64,000 bases of DNA from Amycolatopsis sp. cg9. Its GTDB lineage: Bacteria > Actinomycetota > Actinomycetes > Mycobacteriales > Pseudonocardiaceae. This document shows positions 15,322 through 23,900 of the stretch, one piece after another (within the stretch, counting starts at the first letter, position 1; each line of letters starts with the position of its first letter). The notes beneath the pieces are model-generated. The model was not told the origin of the DNA. It saw only the letters and a program-made list of their open reading frames with translations, and did not search any database. The position numbers were made by a program, and so were the translations under genes. Location of the stretch: the NCBI RefSeq assembly GCF_041346945.1, contig NZ_CP166850.1:6494501-6558500 (forward strand), given 5' to 3'.

Positions 15322-15350
15322 CTGACACCCGACCGCAACGCGACTACCCT
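15322..15350 (+). promoter_or_regulatory. Candidate promoter of the GGDEF gene
   Basis: CTGACA (15322-15327) and TACCCT (15345-15350) are separated by 17 bp and lie 49 bp before the ATG of the diguanylate cyclase gene, which has its own GGGGAGG ribosome site. A sigma-70-type match only; no mapped start. Confidence 0.4.
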
Positions 15351-15398
15351 GGGCGAGCAGGTGTTCACCGGCGCGGAGCAGGGCGGGGAGGCGCTGCG

Positions 15399-16676
15399 AT
15401 GAGCGGAGACACGAGCACTCCGGGGGATTGGGCTCCACCGCGGTGGAAGCTGTGGTCGTTGCCCGGGCGGGTGCGGTTCTTCGTACTGGCTGTCGATCTG
15501 GCGGCGCTGGCCGTCCTGGTGGTGGCGGCGCGGGCGGCGCCCTCGCCGCAGCAGTGGGCGACGGCCGGCTGGCTCGCCGCGGCCGCGTTGCCGCACCTGC
15601 ACGCCTCGCACCTGATCGAGCAGCGGCGTCGCGATCGTTCCGGCTCGCCGTACGTCGACCTCTGCAGCGTCTGGATCTTCGCCGGGGTGCTCGCCCTGCC
15701 GCTGGTGCTGGAGCTGGCGCTGGTCGCGGTGATCTACGGCCACCGCTGGCTGCTGGTCAACCGCTTCGACCCGGTCCGCCCGCCGCACCGCACGGTGTTC
15801 ACCGCCGCCACGCTCGCCTTGGCGGCGGCCGCCGCGGCCGCCGTGCTGCGGCTGACCGGCGCGCACGAGCACCTCCTCCACGTCGGCGACGGCGCCCGGC
15901 CCGGCTGGGCGGACCTCGCCGCCGTGCTCGCCGCGGGCGCCGTGCAGTGGACGGTCAACACCGCGCTCGTCGGCGCGGTCATCGCCTGGACGGTCACCGT
16001 CGAGCACCCCCGCCGGCTGCTGGGCAGCGCCTCGGACAACCTCCTGGAGGTCAGCCAGCTGGCGCTCGGCGTCTTCGTCGCGCTCGCCCTGCTGTGGTGG
16101 CCGCCCGCGGCGCTGCTGATGATCATCCCGACGTTCGCGCTGCACCAGTGCGTCCAGCTCGACCAGCTCAAGCTGGCCGCGCGCACCGACCAGCGCACCG
16201 GGCTGCTCAACGCGATCGCGTGGCACCAGCAGGCCGAGCGGGCGCTCGAGCGCGCCCGCACCACCGGCGGCCGGACCGGGGTGCTGATGATCGACCTCGA
16301 CTGGTTCAAGCGCATCAACGACACCCACGGCCACCCGGTCGGCGACGACGTCCTCGCCGAGGTGGCCACCGTGCTCGCGAAGACCGTCCGGCGCGGGGAC
16401 ACGGTCGGGCGGTACGGCGGGGAAGAGTTCGCGGTCCTGCTGCCCGACGTCGACGAAGCCGAGGTCCGGGCGGTCGCCGAGCGGATCCGCGTCCGGATCC
16501 GGGCGCTGCGCATCACCGCGCCCACCGGCGAACCGGTCGCGCTGTCGGCGACCATCGGCGCGGCCCTGCACCCGGCGGTGGCCGAAGCGGGCCTGGACGG
16601 GATCATCCGCGCGGCCGACGAAGCCCTGTACGCGGGCAAGAAAGCGGGCCGGGACCGGGTGGCGCTCGCGCTCTAA
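15399..16676 (+). CDS. Membrane-bound diguanylate cyclase (GGDEF)
   Basis: The 425-residue protein has an N-terminal membrane part with about six or seven helices (residues about 25-250) and a cytoplasmic GGDEF domain (about 260-420). The active-site loop reads RYGGEEFAV, an accepted GGEEF variant, and the RRGD five residues before it forms the RxxD inhibitory site for product feedback. DLDWFKRINDTHGHPVGDDVL is the usual metal- and substrate-binding region. It should make cyclic di-GMP from two GTP. No EAL domain is present. It converges with the LacI gene, the two ends overlapping by a few bases. Confidence 0.93.
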   Translation: MSGDTSTPGDWAPPRWKLWSLPGRVRFFVLAVDLAALAVLVVAARAAPSPQQWATAGWLAAAALPHLHASHLIEQRRRDRSGSPYVDLCSVWIFAGVLALPLVLELALVAVIYGHRWLLVNRFDPVRPPHRTVFTAATLALAAAAAAAVLRLTGAHEHLLHVGDGARPGWADLAAVLAAGAVQWTVNTALVGAVIAWTVTVEHPRRLLGSASDNLLEVSQLALGVFVALALLWWPPAALLMIIPTFALHQCVQLDQLKLAARTDQRTGLLNAIAWHQQAERALERARTTGGRTGVLMIDLDWFKRINDTHGHPVGDDVLAEVATVLAKTVRRGDTVGRYGGEEFAVLLPDVDEAEVRAVAERIRVRIRALRITAPTGEPVALSATIGAALHPAVAEAGLDGIIRAADEALYAGKKAGRDRVALAL

Positions 16677-17665
16677 GCGGGGCTGGTGCCGCGCACGACG
16701 AGCCGGTGCGGGGCGACGATCGACCGGGGTGCCGCGGCCGGCTGGGTCAGCCGGTCCAGCGCCAGCTCCGCGATGCGGTCCTTGTCCGGCGACACCGTCG
16801 TGAGGGCCGGGACGCTGTAGCGGCCGTCCTCGATGTCGTCGAAGCCCACCAGCGCCAGCGCGTCCGGTACCGCGACCCCGCGGTCGGCGGCGGCCCGCAG
16901 CGCGCCCAGGGCGAGCTCGTCGGTGAAGCAGAAGACCGCGTCCGGCGGTTCGGGCCGGTCCAGCAGGGCCAGCAGCGCCGCGTGGCCGTCGGCGCGGTGC
17001 AGCCGCCGCACCGCGACCTCCAGCTCCGGGTCGGCCGGCAAGCCCGCGTCGGCCAGCGCCTGGCGGTAGCCGGTGAGGCGCTGGCGGGCCGTCGCGTTCA
17101 GCGAGCGCGGCTGGATGCCCAGCGCCGCGACGCGCCGGCGGCCGCCGGCCAGCAGGTGGGCGGTGGCTTCGCGCGCCGCCGCGACGTTGTCGATCGCGAC
17201 GTGGTCGACGCCCGCCGTGCCGTCGTGCTCGCCGAGCAGCACCAGCGGGACCGGGTCGGTGCGCGCGGCCAGCTCCGCGGGCGCCACCGCCCACGGGCTG
17301 AACAGGACACCGTCGACCAGCTGGCTGCGCTGCCCGTGCAGCAGCTGCTTCTCGCGCTCGGCGTCGCCGTCGGTCTGGTCGATGAGCACCGTCAGGCCGC
17401 GGGCCTCGGCGATGCGCACGGTCCGCGCGGCGAGCTCGGCGAAGTACGGCGAATCGATCTCGGGGATCACCAGCGCGATCAGCCCGGTCCGGCCGCGCCG
17501 CAGCGTCCGGGCGGCCAGGTTCGGCCGGTAGCCGAGCGCGTCGATGCTGGCCTGCACCCGCTCGCGGGTCGCCGGGGCCACGTAGCGGAACCCGTTGACC
17601 ACGTTGGACACCGTCCGGACGGACACGCCCGCGTGCTCGGCCACGTCGCGCAGTTTGGGGTTCAC
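16673..17665 (-). CDS. LacI-family transcriptional regulator
   Basis: The 330-residue regulator has the N-terminal LacI helix-turn-helix (NPKLRDVAEHAGVSVRTVSNVVNGF, residues 2-26) with the hinge at about 45-58, and a periplasmic-binding-protein-like effector domain (about 62-330). The GTG at 17663-17665 is chosen because the HTH begins directly after it. It is divergent from the PhyH dioxygenase gene, and a 26-bp perfect palindrome between them is the clear operator. A sugar or sugar-like effector is usual for this family, but the ligand is unknown. Confidence 0.9.
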   Translation of the reverse strand: MNPKLRDVAEHAGVSVRTVSNVVNGFRYVAPATRERVQASIDALGYRPNLAARTLRRGRTGLIALVIPEIDSPYFAELAARTVRIAEARGLTVLIDQTDGDAEREKQLLHGQRSQLVDGVLFSPWAVAPAELAARTDPVPLVLLGEHDGTAGVDHVAIDNVAAAREATAHLLAGGRRRVAALGIQPRSLNATARQRLTGYRQALADAGLPADPELEVAVRRLHRADGHAALLALLDRPEPPDAVFCFTDELALGALRAAADRGVAVPDALALVGFDDIEDGRYSVPALTTVSPDKDRIAELALDRLTQPAAAPRSIVAPHRLVVRGTSPA

Positions 17666-17681
17666 CGGGGCAGCGTACCTC

Positions 17682-17707
17682 TTGCAACGTGGCATGCCAC
17701 GTTGCAA
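17682..17707. promoter_or_regulatory. 26-bp perfect palindrome, LacI operator
   Basis: Each arm reads TTGCAACGTGGCA followed by its exact complement with no spacer. It lies 16 bp before the LacI start and 37 bp before the PhyH start, so one site can control both. Such length and symmetry without a central mismatch is unusual for a LacI operator, which normally spans 14-20 bp. Confidence 0.75.
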
Positions 17708-17744
17708 ACTGAGGTGCCACGCCGTCGTGCCCCAGGAGGCCAGG

Positions 17745-18593
17745 ATGACCTCGCACCAGACCGCCCCCGCTCCGCTGCCCGCCGCCGAGCTCGCGACGCT
17801 GACCGAGCGCCTGCACCGGGACGGCATCATCGGCCTGCCCCAGGCGTTCACCCGCGACTGGGTCCGGCGCCTCGGCGAAGACATCGACACGGCGTTCGCC
17901 GAGGCCCGTGCCCGGCCGGACGGCGCCGTCGGCCGCGGGCCGAACCGCTTCTACGTCGAGATCCACCCGGAGCAGCTGCGGGGGTTCGCCGAGCTGGCGG
18001 GCCACCCGTGGATCACGGCCGTCGCCGAAGCGGTGCTGGGGCCGGACTACCGGATCGTCGAGGTCGGCTTCGACGTTCCGCTGGCCGGCGCGGCCGACCA
18101 GCCGTGGCACCGGGACTTCCCGATGCCGGAGGAGACCGCCCGCCACCGCAGGCTGACGTCGCTGGCGGTCAACGTGACCGCGGTCGACACCGAGCCGGAC
18201 ATGGGCCCGTTCGAAATCGCGCCCGGCACGCACTGGGACGACGGCACCGCCTTCGACCACGGCATGTTCCCGCCGCGGACGGCGTACCCGCGCTACCGGG
18301 AGCTCGCGGCGCGCAAGTTCCCGCGGATGGGGGACATCTCGATCCGCTCGGCGCTGACGGTCCACCGCGGCACGGCGAACCACTCGGCGAAGTCCCGCCC
18401 GGTCCTCGTCCTCGGCCTCGACGCGCCGGGCGCGGGCAACGACGCCCGCCACGACACCGCCGTCACCCGCGAATTCCGGGCCTCACTGCCGGAATCCGTG
18501 CGCGCGCACCTGGACTGCCCGGTCGTCGACGTCCTGCGGCCGATCACCCAGAAACACACGATCGAAGGACTGGTGATGGGCGACGCGGGGTAG
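17745..18593 (+). CDS. Phytanoyl-CoA dioxygenase (PhyH) family Fe(II)/2-oxoglutarate oxygenase
   Basis: The 282-residue protein shows the non-haem iron triad of the PhyH family: WHRDFPM near residue 125 (HxD) and the distal His in TVHRGTANHS near residue 210-215, followed by an Arg (SKSRPVLVLG) that binds 2-oxoglutarate. The family hydroxylates very different small molecules, from phytanoyl-CoA to ectoine. CCAGGAGG precedes the ATG. Control by a divergent LacI regulator suggests a carbohydrate or polyol-like substrate rather than a fatty acyl-CoA. No obvious pathway partner is adjacent. Confidence 0.85.
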   Translation: MTSHQTAPAPLPAAELATLTERLHRDGIIGLPQAFTRDWVRRLGEDIDTAFAEARARPDGAVGRGPNRFYVEIHPEQLRGFAELAGHPWITAVAEAVLGPDYRIVEVGFDVPLAGAADQPWHRDFPMPEETARHRRLTSLAVNVTAVDTEPDMGPFEIAPGTHWDDGTAFDHGMFPPRTAYPRYRELAARKFPRMGDISIRSALTVHRGTANHSAKSRPVLVLGLDAPGAGNDARHDTAVTREFRASLPESVRAHLDCPVVDVLRPITQKHTIEGLVMGDAG

Positions 18594-18633
18594 CGCCGAT
18601 GTTTGCCGCGCCCGGACGCGGGCATACCTGGCC

Positions 18634-18774
18634 ATGGCTGATGCGGGAATCACCGAACTGACGGGCCGCGCCGGAGTCATCGCGGCGTTGCGACGCGTAC
18701 TGCTCGCCTTCGGGGTCGGCGGCGCACTGGCGTGCCTCGCCTGGATGGCGTTGTGGCTGGCCATGCACCTTTGA
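18634..18774 (+). CDS. Small single-membrane-span protein (46 aa)
   Basis: A short reading frame: a polar N-terminus MADAGITELTGRAGVIAALR followed by one hydrophobic helix (RVLLAFGVGGALACLAWMA and beyond) ending in HL. A -10-like CATACCT ends five bases before the ATG, so the mRNA may be leaderless. The frame ends six bases before a strong hairpin terminator that also serves the small gene on the opposite strand, which supports it being a real gene. No family recognised. Confidence 0.5.
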   Translation: MADAGITELTGRAGVIAALRRVLLAFGVGGALACLAWMALWLAMHL

Positions 18775-18780
18775 GGGCCC

Positions 18781-18809
18781 GGCGCCGGCCGGGGTTCCCG
18801 GCCGGCGCC
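18781..18809. terminator. Bidirectional terminator between two tiny convergent genes
   Basis: A perfect 13-bp GC-only stem (GGCGCCGGCCGGG paired with its complement) closes a GTT loop. It lies 6 bp after the stop of the 46-residue gene and 6 bp after the stop of the 41-residue gene on the other strand. Confidence 0.8.
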
Positions 18810-18815
18810 GCGGGC

Positions 18816-18941
18816 TCACTGGCAGGCTTCGCAGTCCGGGTCGTCGATCCGGCAGGCGGCGCCGTCGGTGAGCTCGAAGTCGAAGTCGTCCAGCGCGGGC
18901 ACGGCCGGCGCGGTGGCTTCTTCCGGGGTGGTGGTGGACAT
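18816..18941 (-). CDS. 41-residue peptide, RiPP-precursor-like
   Basis: The start is the ATG at 18939-18941, preceded by GAGGGAG at a good distance. The peptide has a Thr/Glu/Pro/Ala-rich N-terminal half, an acidic leader-like LDDFDFELTDG, and a short Cys-containing tail, ACRIDDPDCEACQ, with three Cys and a CxxC near the end. The layout recalls leader-core precursors, and FDFE is reminiscent of the FxLD motif in FxLD-type lanthipeptides, although the tail lacks Ser/Thr. No lanthipeptide, lasso or radical SAM enzyme is in the window. It could equally be a small metal- or redox-binding protein. The name is a hypothesis. Confidence 0.5.
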   Translation of the reverse strand: MSTTTPEEATAPAVPALDDFDFELTDGAACRIDDPDCEACQ

Positions 18942-19110
18942 GGCGCTCCCTCGGGTCGAACGGGTTCTCTCCGGGTGTAGCGCCGAAGATCGCCGGGCAT
19001 TCCGTGACCCGCGCCACAGTCGACATATCGGCAGCCCAGGGTGGCGCGACCGCACCACGTCGTCAGCGGACGGGCCCGGTCTTCCGCCCCATGGGGCGCA
19101 TCGGCGGAGC

Positions 19111-19446
19111 TCAGCGACCCCGGCGGCGGCTCACCACGGCGGCGACCGCCACCGCGACCCCAGCCGCGGCGAATACCCCCGTGGCGACCGGGCTCAAGAA
19201 CTTCGACAAGCTCGGTGCGCTGCTCGGCCCCAGCAGCCAGGCCCCGGCCAAAGCGGCATACACCGCCGTCAGGCCGGCGGCCCACCAGCGCAACGAATTC
19301 CCGGCACGCAAGGTGCCGACCAGGACGACGGCGATGGGGACGACGCTCAGGAAAGCGAACTGGCCGAGCACCATGATCGGCACCGTCCAGGCCGCGACGA
19401 GCACGGCGGTCGAAGTGCGGCGGGCCGGAACTGTGGTCGTGGTCAT
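19111..19446 (-). CDS. Small membrane protein, partner of SRPBCC protein
   Basis: The 111-residue protein has about four hydrophobic helices (residues about 12-100) and a basic C-terminal tail, SRRRGR. GAGGAG lies seven bases before the ATG (19444-19446). It follows the SRPBCC gene by 17 bp on the same strand and is presumably co-transcribed and controlled by the TetR gene upstream. It resembles DoxX-size or generic four-helix proteins, but I do not recognise a family. Confidence 0.7.
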   Translation of the reverse strand: MTTTTVPARRTSTAVLVAAWTVPIMVLGQFAFLSVVPIAVVLVGTLRAGNSLRWWAAGLTAVYAALAGAWLLGPSSAPSLSKFLSPVATGVFAAAGVAVAVAAVVSRRRGR

Positions 19447-19463
19447 CGGGTTCTCCTCGTGGT

Positions 19464-20069
19464 TCAGCGGTGGCAGGGGGCTTCGGCGGTCGTCTTGAGG
19501 TCGGCCAGCCAGGCGTCGAGCCCCGGGGCCAGGTACTTGATGGCGGTCGCCGGGTCGGCTTCGATCTGCTCGCCCGTCCAGCTCTCCTCGGTGCGGACGA
19601 GGACGCCGCCGCGGGCCGGGGTGAACGTCCAGACGTGCACGCCCCGGTCGATGCGCAGGCCCTCGCCGATGGCCGGGCCGCTCCAGCGGATGCAGCGGCC
19701 CGGCTGGGACTGGTGGACGGTCGACGTGATGACCAGCGTGGTCGCCGGGGTCGCGGGGGTGGCCGGGACCGGGGTCGTCCACCGGAACCGCGAGCCGGGC
19801 CGCAGCGGGCCGGGGTCGAGGCGCTTCGCGCCGCTGACGGCGCTCTGCCACGAAGGCCAGCCCGCGACGTCGGTCTGCAGGTTCCAGACCGCGCCCGGCG
19901 GCGCCTTGATCAGCGTTTCGGTCCGGTAGTGCAGCCGGGCGGCGGGGTCGATCCCCTCGCCGCGGCAGGTGACGGGCTGCACCGAGGCCGCGGGTGCGGC
20001 GGGAGCGGCGACGCCGAGCAGTCCGGCGGCCAGGGGCAGGGCGAGCAAGGTGGTGCGCAAGCGGGTCAC
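19464..20069 (-). CDS. Exported SRPBCC (START-like) ligand-binding protein
   Basis: The 201-residue protein starts with a signal peptide (MTRLRTTLLALPLAAGLLGV, cleavage around residue 28) and continues with a helix-grip fold of the polyketide cyclase/SRPBCC type: RTETLIKAPPGAVWNLQTDV, WPSWQSAV, GSRFRW and the C-terminal helix ATAIKYLAPGLDAWLADLK. These proteins bind hydrophobic ligands in a deep cavity. Two Cys (about 35 and 199) could form a disulphide outside the cell. It is divergent from a TetR gene with mirrored operators between them, a typical ligand-responsive pair. Confidence 0.78.
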   Translation of the reverse strand: MTRLRTTLLALPLAAGLLGVAAPAAPAASVQPVTCRGEGIDPAARLHYRTETLIKAPPGAVWNLQTDVAGWPSWQSAVSGAKRLDPGPLRPGSRFRWTTPVPATPATPATTLVITSTVHQSQPGRCIRWSGPAIGEGLRIDRGVHVWTFTPARGGVLVRTEESWTGEQIEADPATAIKYLAPGLDAWLADLKTTAEAPCHR

Positions 20070-20103
20070 GGGGTTCTCCTTGTTGTTAGTGCCTGTTGTG
20101 ATA

Positions 20104-20161
20104 GTTAGAAGCTATAACCAACGCGGAGTGAGTGTCAATAGGAAAAGTGATAGCCTCTAAC
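20104..20161. promoter_or_regulatory. Mirrored TetR operators in the divergent promoter
   Basis: GTTAGAAGCTATAAC (20104-20118) and the reverse complement of 20147-20161 (GTTAGAGGCTATCAC) agree at 13 of 15 positions; each also contains its own TAG-NNN-CTA palindrome. The right copy ends one base before the TetR GTG start and covers a -10-like TAGCCT (20151-20156), so the TetR mRNA is probably leaderless and the gene self-repressed. Confidence 0.65.
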
Positions 20162-20162
20162 C

Positions 20163-20792
20163 GTGACGGAGAGCCCGCGGGAGCGCTACCGCGCCCAAGT
20201 GCGTGAAGAGATCAAGCGGCACGCCTGGGAGCAGATCGCCGCGGCCGGCGTGCCGGCGCTGTCGCTCAACGCCATCGCCAAGCGGGTGGGCATGAGCGGC
20301 CCGGCGCTGTACCGGTACTTCGCGAGCCGGGACGAGCTGATCACCGCGCTCATCCGGGACGCCTACCGCAGCATCGCCGACGTCGTCCAGGGTGTGCGCG
20401 GCCAGGGCGTCGCCATGCTGGCCAAGGTCATCCGGGACTGGGCGCGCAGCGACCCGCAGCGCTACTTCCTCATCTACGGCACGCCCGTCCCCGGCTACCA
20501 CGCGCCCGCCGACACGACCGCGCTCTCGCACGAGGTGATGGTCGTGCTGATCGAAGCCTGCGCGGAACTGCCCGAGCCGGAGGTCCCGTCGCCGTTCGAC
20601 GAGCACCTCGAGACCCATCGCGAGTGGGCGGGCGGCAGCGGGGTCACGGCCGGGGCGCTGCGCCGCGCGCTGGCCTTCTGGACCCGCCTGCACGGCGTGC
20701 TCTCCCTCGAGCTGGCCGGCCACTTCGCGGGCATGAAGTTCGATCCCGACCTGCTGATCGACGAAGAGCTGACGGCGCTCGCGCTGGACTGA
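20163..20792 (+). CDS. TetR/AcrR-family regulator with WHG-type C-domain
   Basis: The 209-residue protein has a TetR helix-turn-helix (about 10-56: VREEIKRHAWEQIAAAGVPALSL, AKRVGMSGPALYRYFASRDEL) and a C-terminal ligand domain of the WHG type with RYFLIYGTPVPGY near residue 100. The start is GTG without an upstream ribosome site, consistent with a leaderless transcript. It is divergent from the SRPBCC gene and is the likely repressor of that pair. Confidence 0.9.
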   Translation: MTESPRERYRAQVREEIKRHAWEQIAAAGVPALSLNAIAKRVGMSGPALYRYFASRDELITALIRDAYRSIADVVQGVRGQGVAMLAKVIRDWARSDPQRYFLIYGTPVPGYHAPADTTALSHEVMVVLIEACAELPEPEVPSPFDEHLETHREWAGGSGVTAGALRRALAFWTRLHGVLSLELAGHFAGMKFDPDLLIDEELTALALD

Positions 20793-20955
20793 CCCACCCA
20801 TTTCGGACACCGGATCCGCGGCGATCCCGCACGTCCACGTGCCTAGTCGTCAAATTTCTGAATCATGTCAAGTTCTTGCATGTTGTCTCCTCGTTGTTGC
20901 ATGCTCGTGAGGCTCGCGCTCCCTCCCCTGCCGCTCTCGACGAAGAGAAGACGCC

Positions 20956-23900
20956 ATGACACGCATGCGCTTGCCCCGGCTCCTGGCCGGATTCCTCGCC
21001 GTGGGGCTGTCCGTCGCCGGGCTCTCCCTCGCCTCCGCCGCCGGCAGTCCGCCGCCTCCGGCGCAAGCCGCGGCCGCCGTCGCCGACGTGCCGCTGGCCC
21101 GCACGGTCTCGGCCAGCAGCGCGCTGCCCGGCTACCCGGTCGCCAACACGGTCGACGGGAACCAGGCCAGCTACTGGGAGTCCGCCAACAACGCGTTCCC
21201 GCAGTGGCTCCAGGCCGACCTCGGCTCGGCGAAGCCGCTCTCGCGGATCGTGCTGAAACTGCCCGCCACCTGGGAGTCCCGCACCCAGACCCTCGCCGTG
21301 CGGGGCAGCACCGACGGCAGCGCGTTCACCGACCTCGTCGCCTCGGCCGGGTACGCGTTCGCGCCGAGCGCCGGCACTGTCACCATCCCGGTGACAGTGA
21401 CGACCCGGTACGTGCGCCTGCAGATCACCGGCAACACGCAGTGGCCCGCCGCGCAGCTCTCGGAGTTCGAGCTGTACGGCCCGGACTCCGGCGACACGCA
21501 GGCGCCCACCGCGCCGGCGAACCTCGCCCTGACCGAGCCCGGCGCCGGCCAGATCCGGCTGACGTGGTCGGCCTCGACCGACGACGTCGGCGTCACCGGC
21601 TACACCGTCTACCGCGACGGCACCCCGGTCACCACCGTCACCGGCACCACCTTCACCGAGACGCGGCCCGCGGGCACGCGCGTCGAGTACTTCGTGCGCG
21701 CCAAGGACGCCGCCGGCCACGAGTCCGCCGACAGTGGCCACGTCGTGCGCCAGGGCACCCAGGCCGGGCAGAACCTGGCCGCCGGCAAGCCGATCGAGGC
21801 GACCTCGAGCGTCTTCTCCTTCGTCGCCGCCAACGCCAACGACAACAACACCGGTACGTACTGGGAATCCGCCGCGGGCTACCCGAACTCGCTGACCGTG
21901 AAGCTCGGCGCCGGTGCCGACCTCGACGCCGTCGTCGTGCGGCTCGACCCGGACGCCGTCTGGGGCGCGCGGACGCAGAACTTCGAGGTGCTCGGCCGCG
22001 ACCAGGGCGCCACGGCGTTCACCACGCTCAAGGCCCGCGCCGACTACCGCTTCGACCCGGCCGCCGGCCAGAACACGGTGACCATCCCGGTCACCGGGCG
22101 CGCCGCGGACGTGCGGCTGCAGTTCTTCGCCAACTCGGGAGCGCCGGGTGCGCAGGTCGCGGAGTTCCAGGTGCTCGGCACGCCGGCGCCGAACCCCGAC
22201 CTGGTCGTCACCGGCACGACCTGGACCCCGGCGAACCCGGACGAGACCAGCCAGGTCACCGTTTCGGCGACGGTGAAGAACGCGGGCACCGCGGCCGCGC
22301 CCGCCACGACCGTGAACGTCGCACTGGGCGGCACGGTCGTCGGCAACGCCGCCGTCGGCGCGCTCGCCGCGGGGGCGGCCACCACGCTGACCGTGAACGC
22401 GGGCACGCGGCCGCAGGGCAGCTACCAGGTCACCGCGACCGTCGACCCGGCCGACACCGTCGTCGAGCAGAACGACACCAACAACACCTACACCGCACCC
22501 GCACCGCTGGTCGTCGCCCAGGCGCCGGGACCGGACCTCGAGGTCACCGGCATCACGTCGAACCCGCCGAACCCGGCGGCCGGCGCGGCGGTGTCGTTCA
22601 CCGTGGCCGTGCACAACCGCGGCACCGGCGGCGCGGGCGCCTCGGTGACCCGGCTGACCGCGGGGGCCACCACGCTGAGCGGCAGCACGCCCGCCGTCGC
22701 GGCCGGGTCCACAGTGGACGTCGCCATCGCGGGCACGTGGACCGCGACCAGCGGCGGCGCGACCCTCGCCGCGACCGCCGACGCGACGAACACGGTCGCG
22801 GAGACCAACGAATCCAACAACGGGCTGTCCCGCACGATCGTGGTCGGCCGCGGCGCGGCCCTGCCGTACACCGAATACGAGGCGGAAAGCGCGCAGTACC
22901 AAGGGCAGCTGCTCGAAGCCGACCCGCTGCGCACGTTCGGGCACACCAACTTCGCGACCGAATCCTCCGGCCGCCGATCGGTGCGGCTGGCGAACCAGGG
23001 CCAATACGTCGAGGTCACGTCGGTGAACCAGGCGAACTCGATCGTCGTCCGCAACTCCGTGCCCGACGCGCCCGCCGGCGGCGGCCAGGACTTCACGCTC
23101 AGCCTGTACGTCAACGGCACCTTCGCGCAGAAGCTGACGCTGTCGTCCAAGCACAGCTGGCTCTACGGCACCACCGACGACCCCGAAGGCCTGACCAACA
23201 CCCCGCAGGCCGACGCGCGCCGGCTGTTCGACGAGTCGCACGCGCTGCTGAGCCAGTCGTACCCGGCGGGCACGAAGTTCAAGCTGCAGCGGGACAACGG
23301 CGACAGCGCGGCCTACTACGTCATCGACCTGGTCGACCTGGAACAGGTCGCGCCGGCGCTGCCGAAGCCGGCCGAGTGCACGTCGATCACGGCGTACGGC
23401 GCGGTGCCGGACGACGGCGTCGACGACGCCCCGGCGATCCAGCGCGCGGTCACCGACGACCAGAACGGCGTCATCCCGTGCGTGTGGATCCCCGAAGGCC
23501 AGTGGCGGCAGGAGGCGAAGATCCTCACCGACGACCCGACCGTGCCCAACGGCGGCGGGCAGTACAACCAGGTCGGCATCTCCGACGTCAGCATCCGCGG
23601 CGCCGGCATGTGGCGCTCGCAGCTGTACTCGCTGATCCAGCCGCAGGACGCGGGCACCATCAACCACCCGCACGAAGGCAACTTCGGGTTCGACATCGAC
23701 AAGAACACGCAGATCTCCGACATCGCGATCTTCGGCTCCGGCCGGATCCGCGGCGGTGACGGCAACGCCGAGGGCGGGGTCGGCCTCAACGGCCGCTTCG
23801 GCACCGGCACCAAGATCTCGAACGTCTGGATCGAGCACGCGAACGTCGGCGTGTGGGTCGGCCGCGACTACAGCAACAAGCCGGAGCTGTGGGGCCCCGC

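Noticed and set aside
15144..18452. 1102-codon open frame on the minus strand
   Set aside because: It crosses the GGDEF, LacI and PhyH genes in other frames and has Arg/Gly/Pro-rich composition; it is a G+C-driven shadow.
16673..20792. A RiPP biosynthetic cluster around the 41-residue peptide
   Set aside because: No lanthipeptide synthetase, YcaO, radical SAM or protease gene is close; the neighbouring PhyH oxygenase is under separate LacI control.
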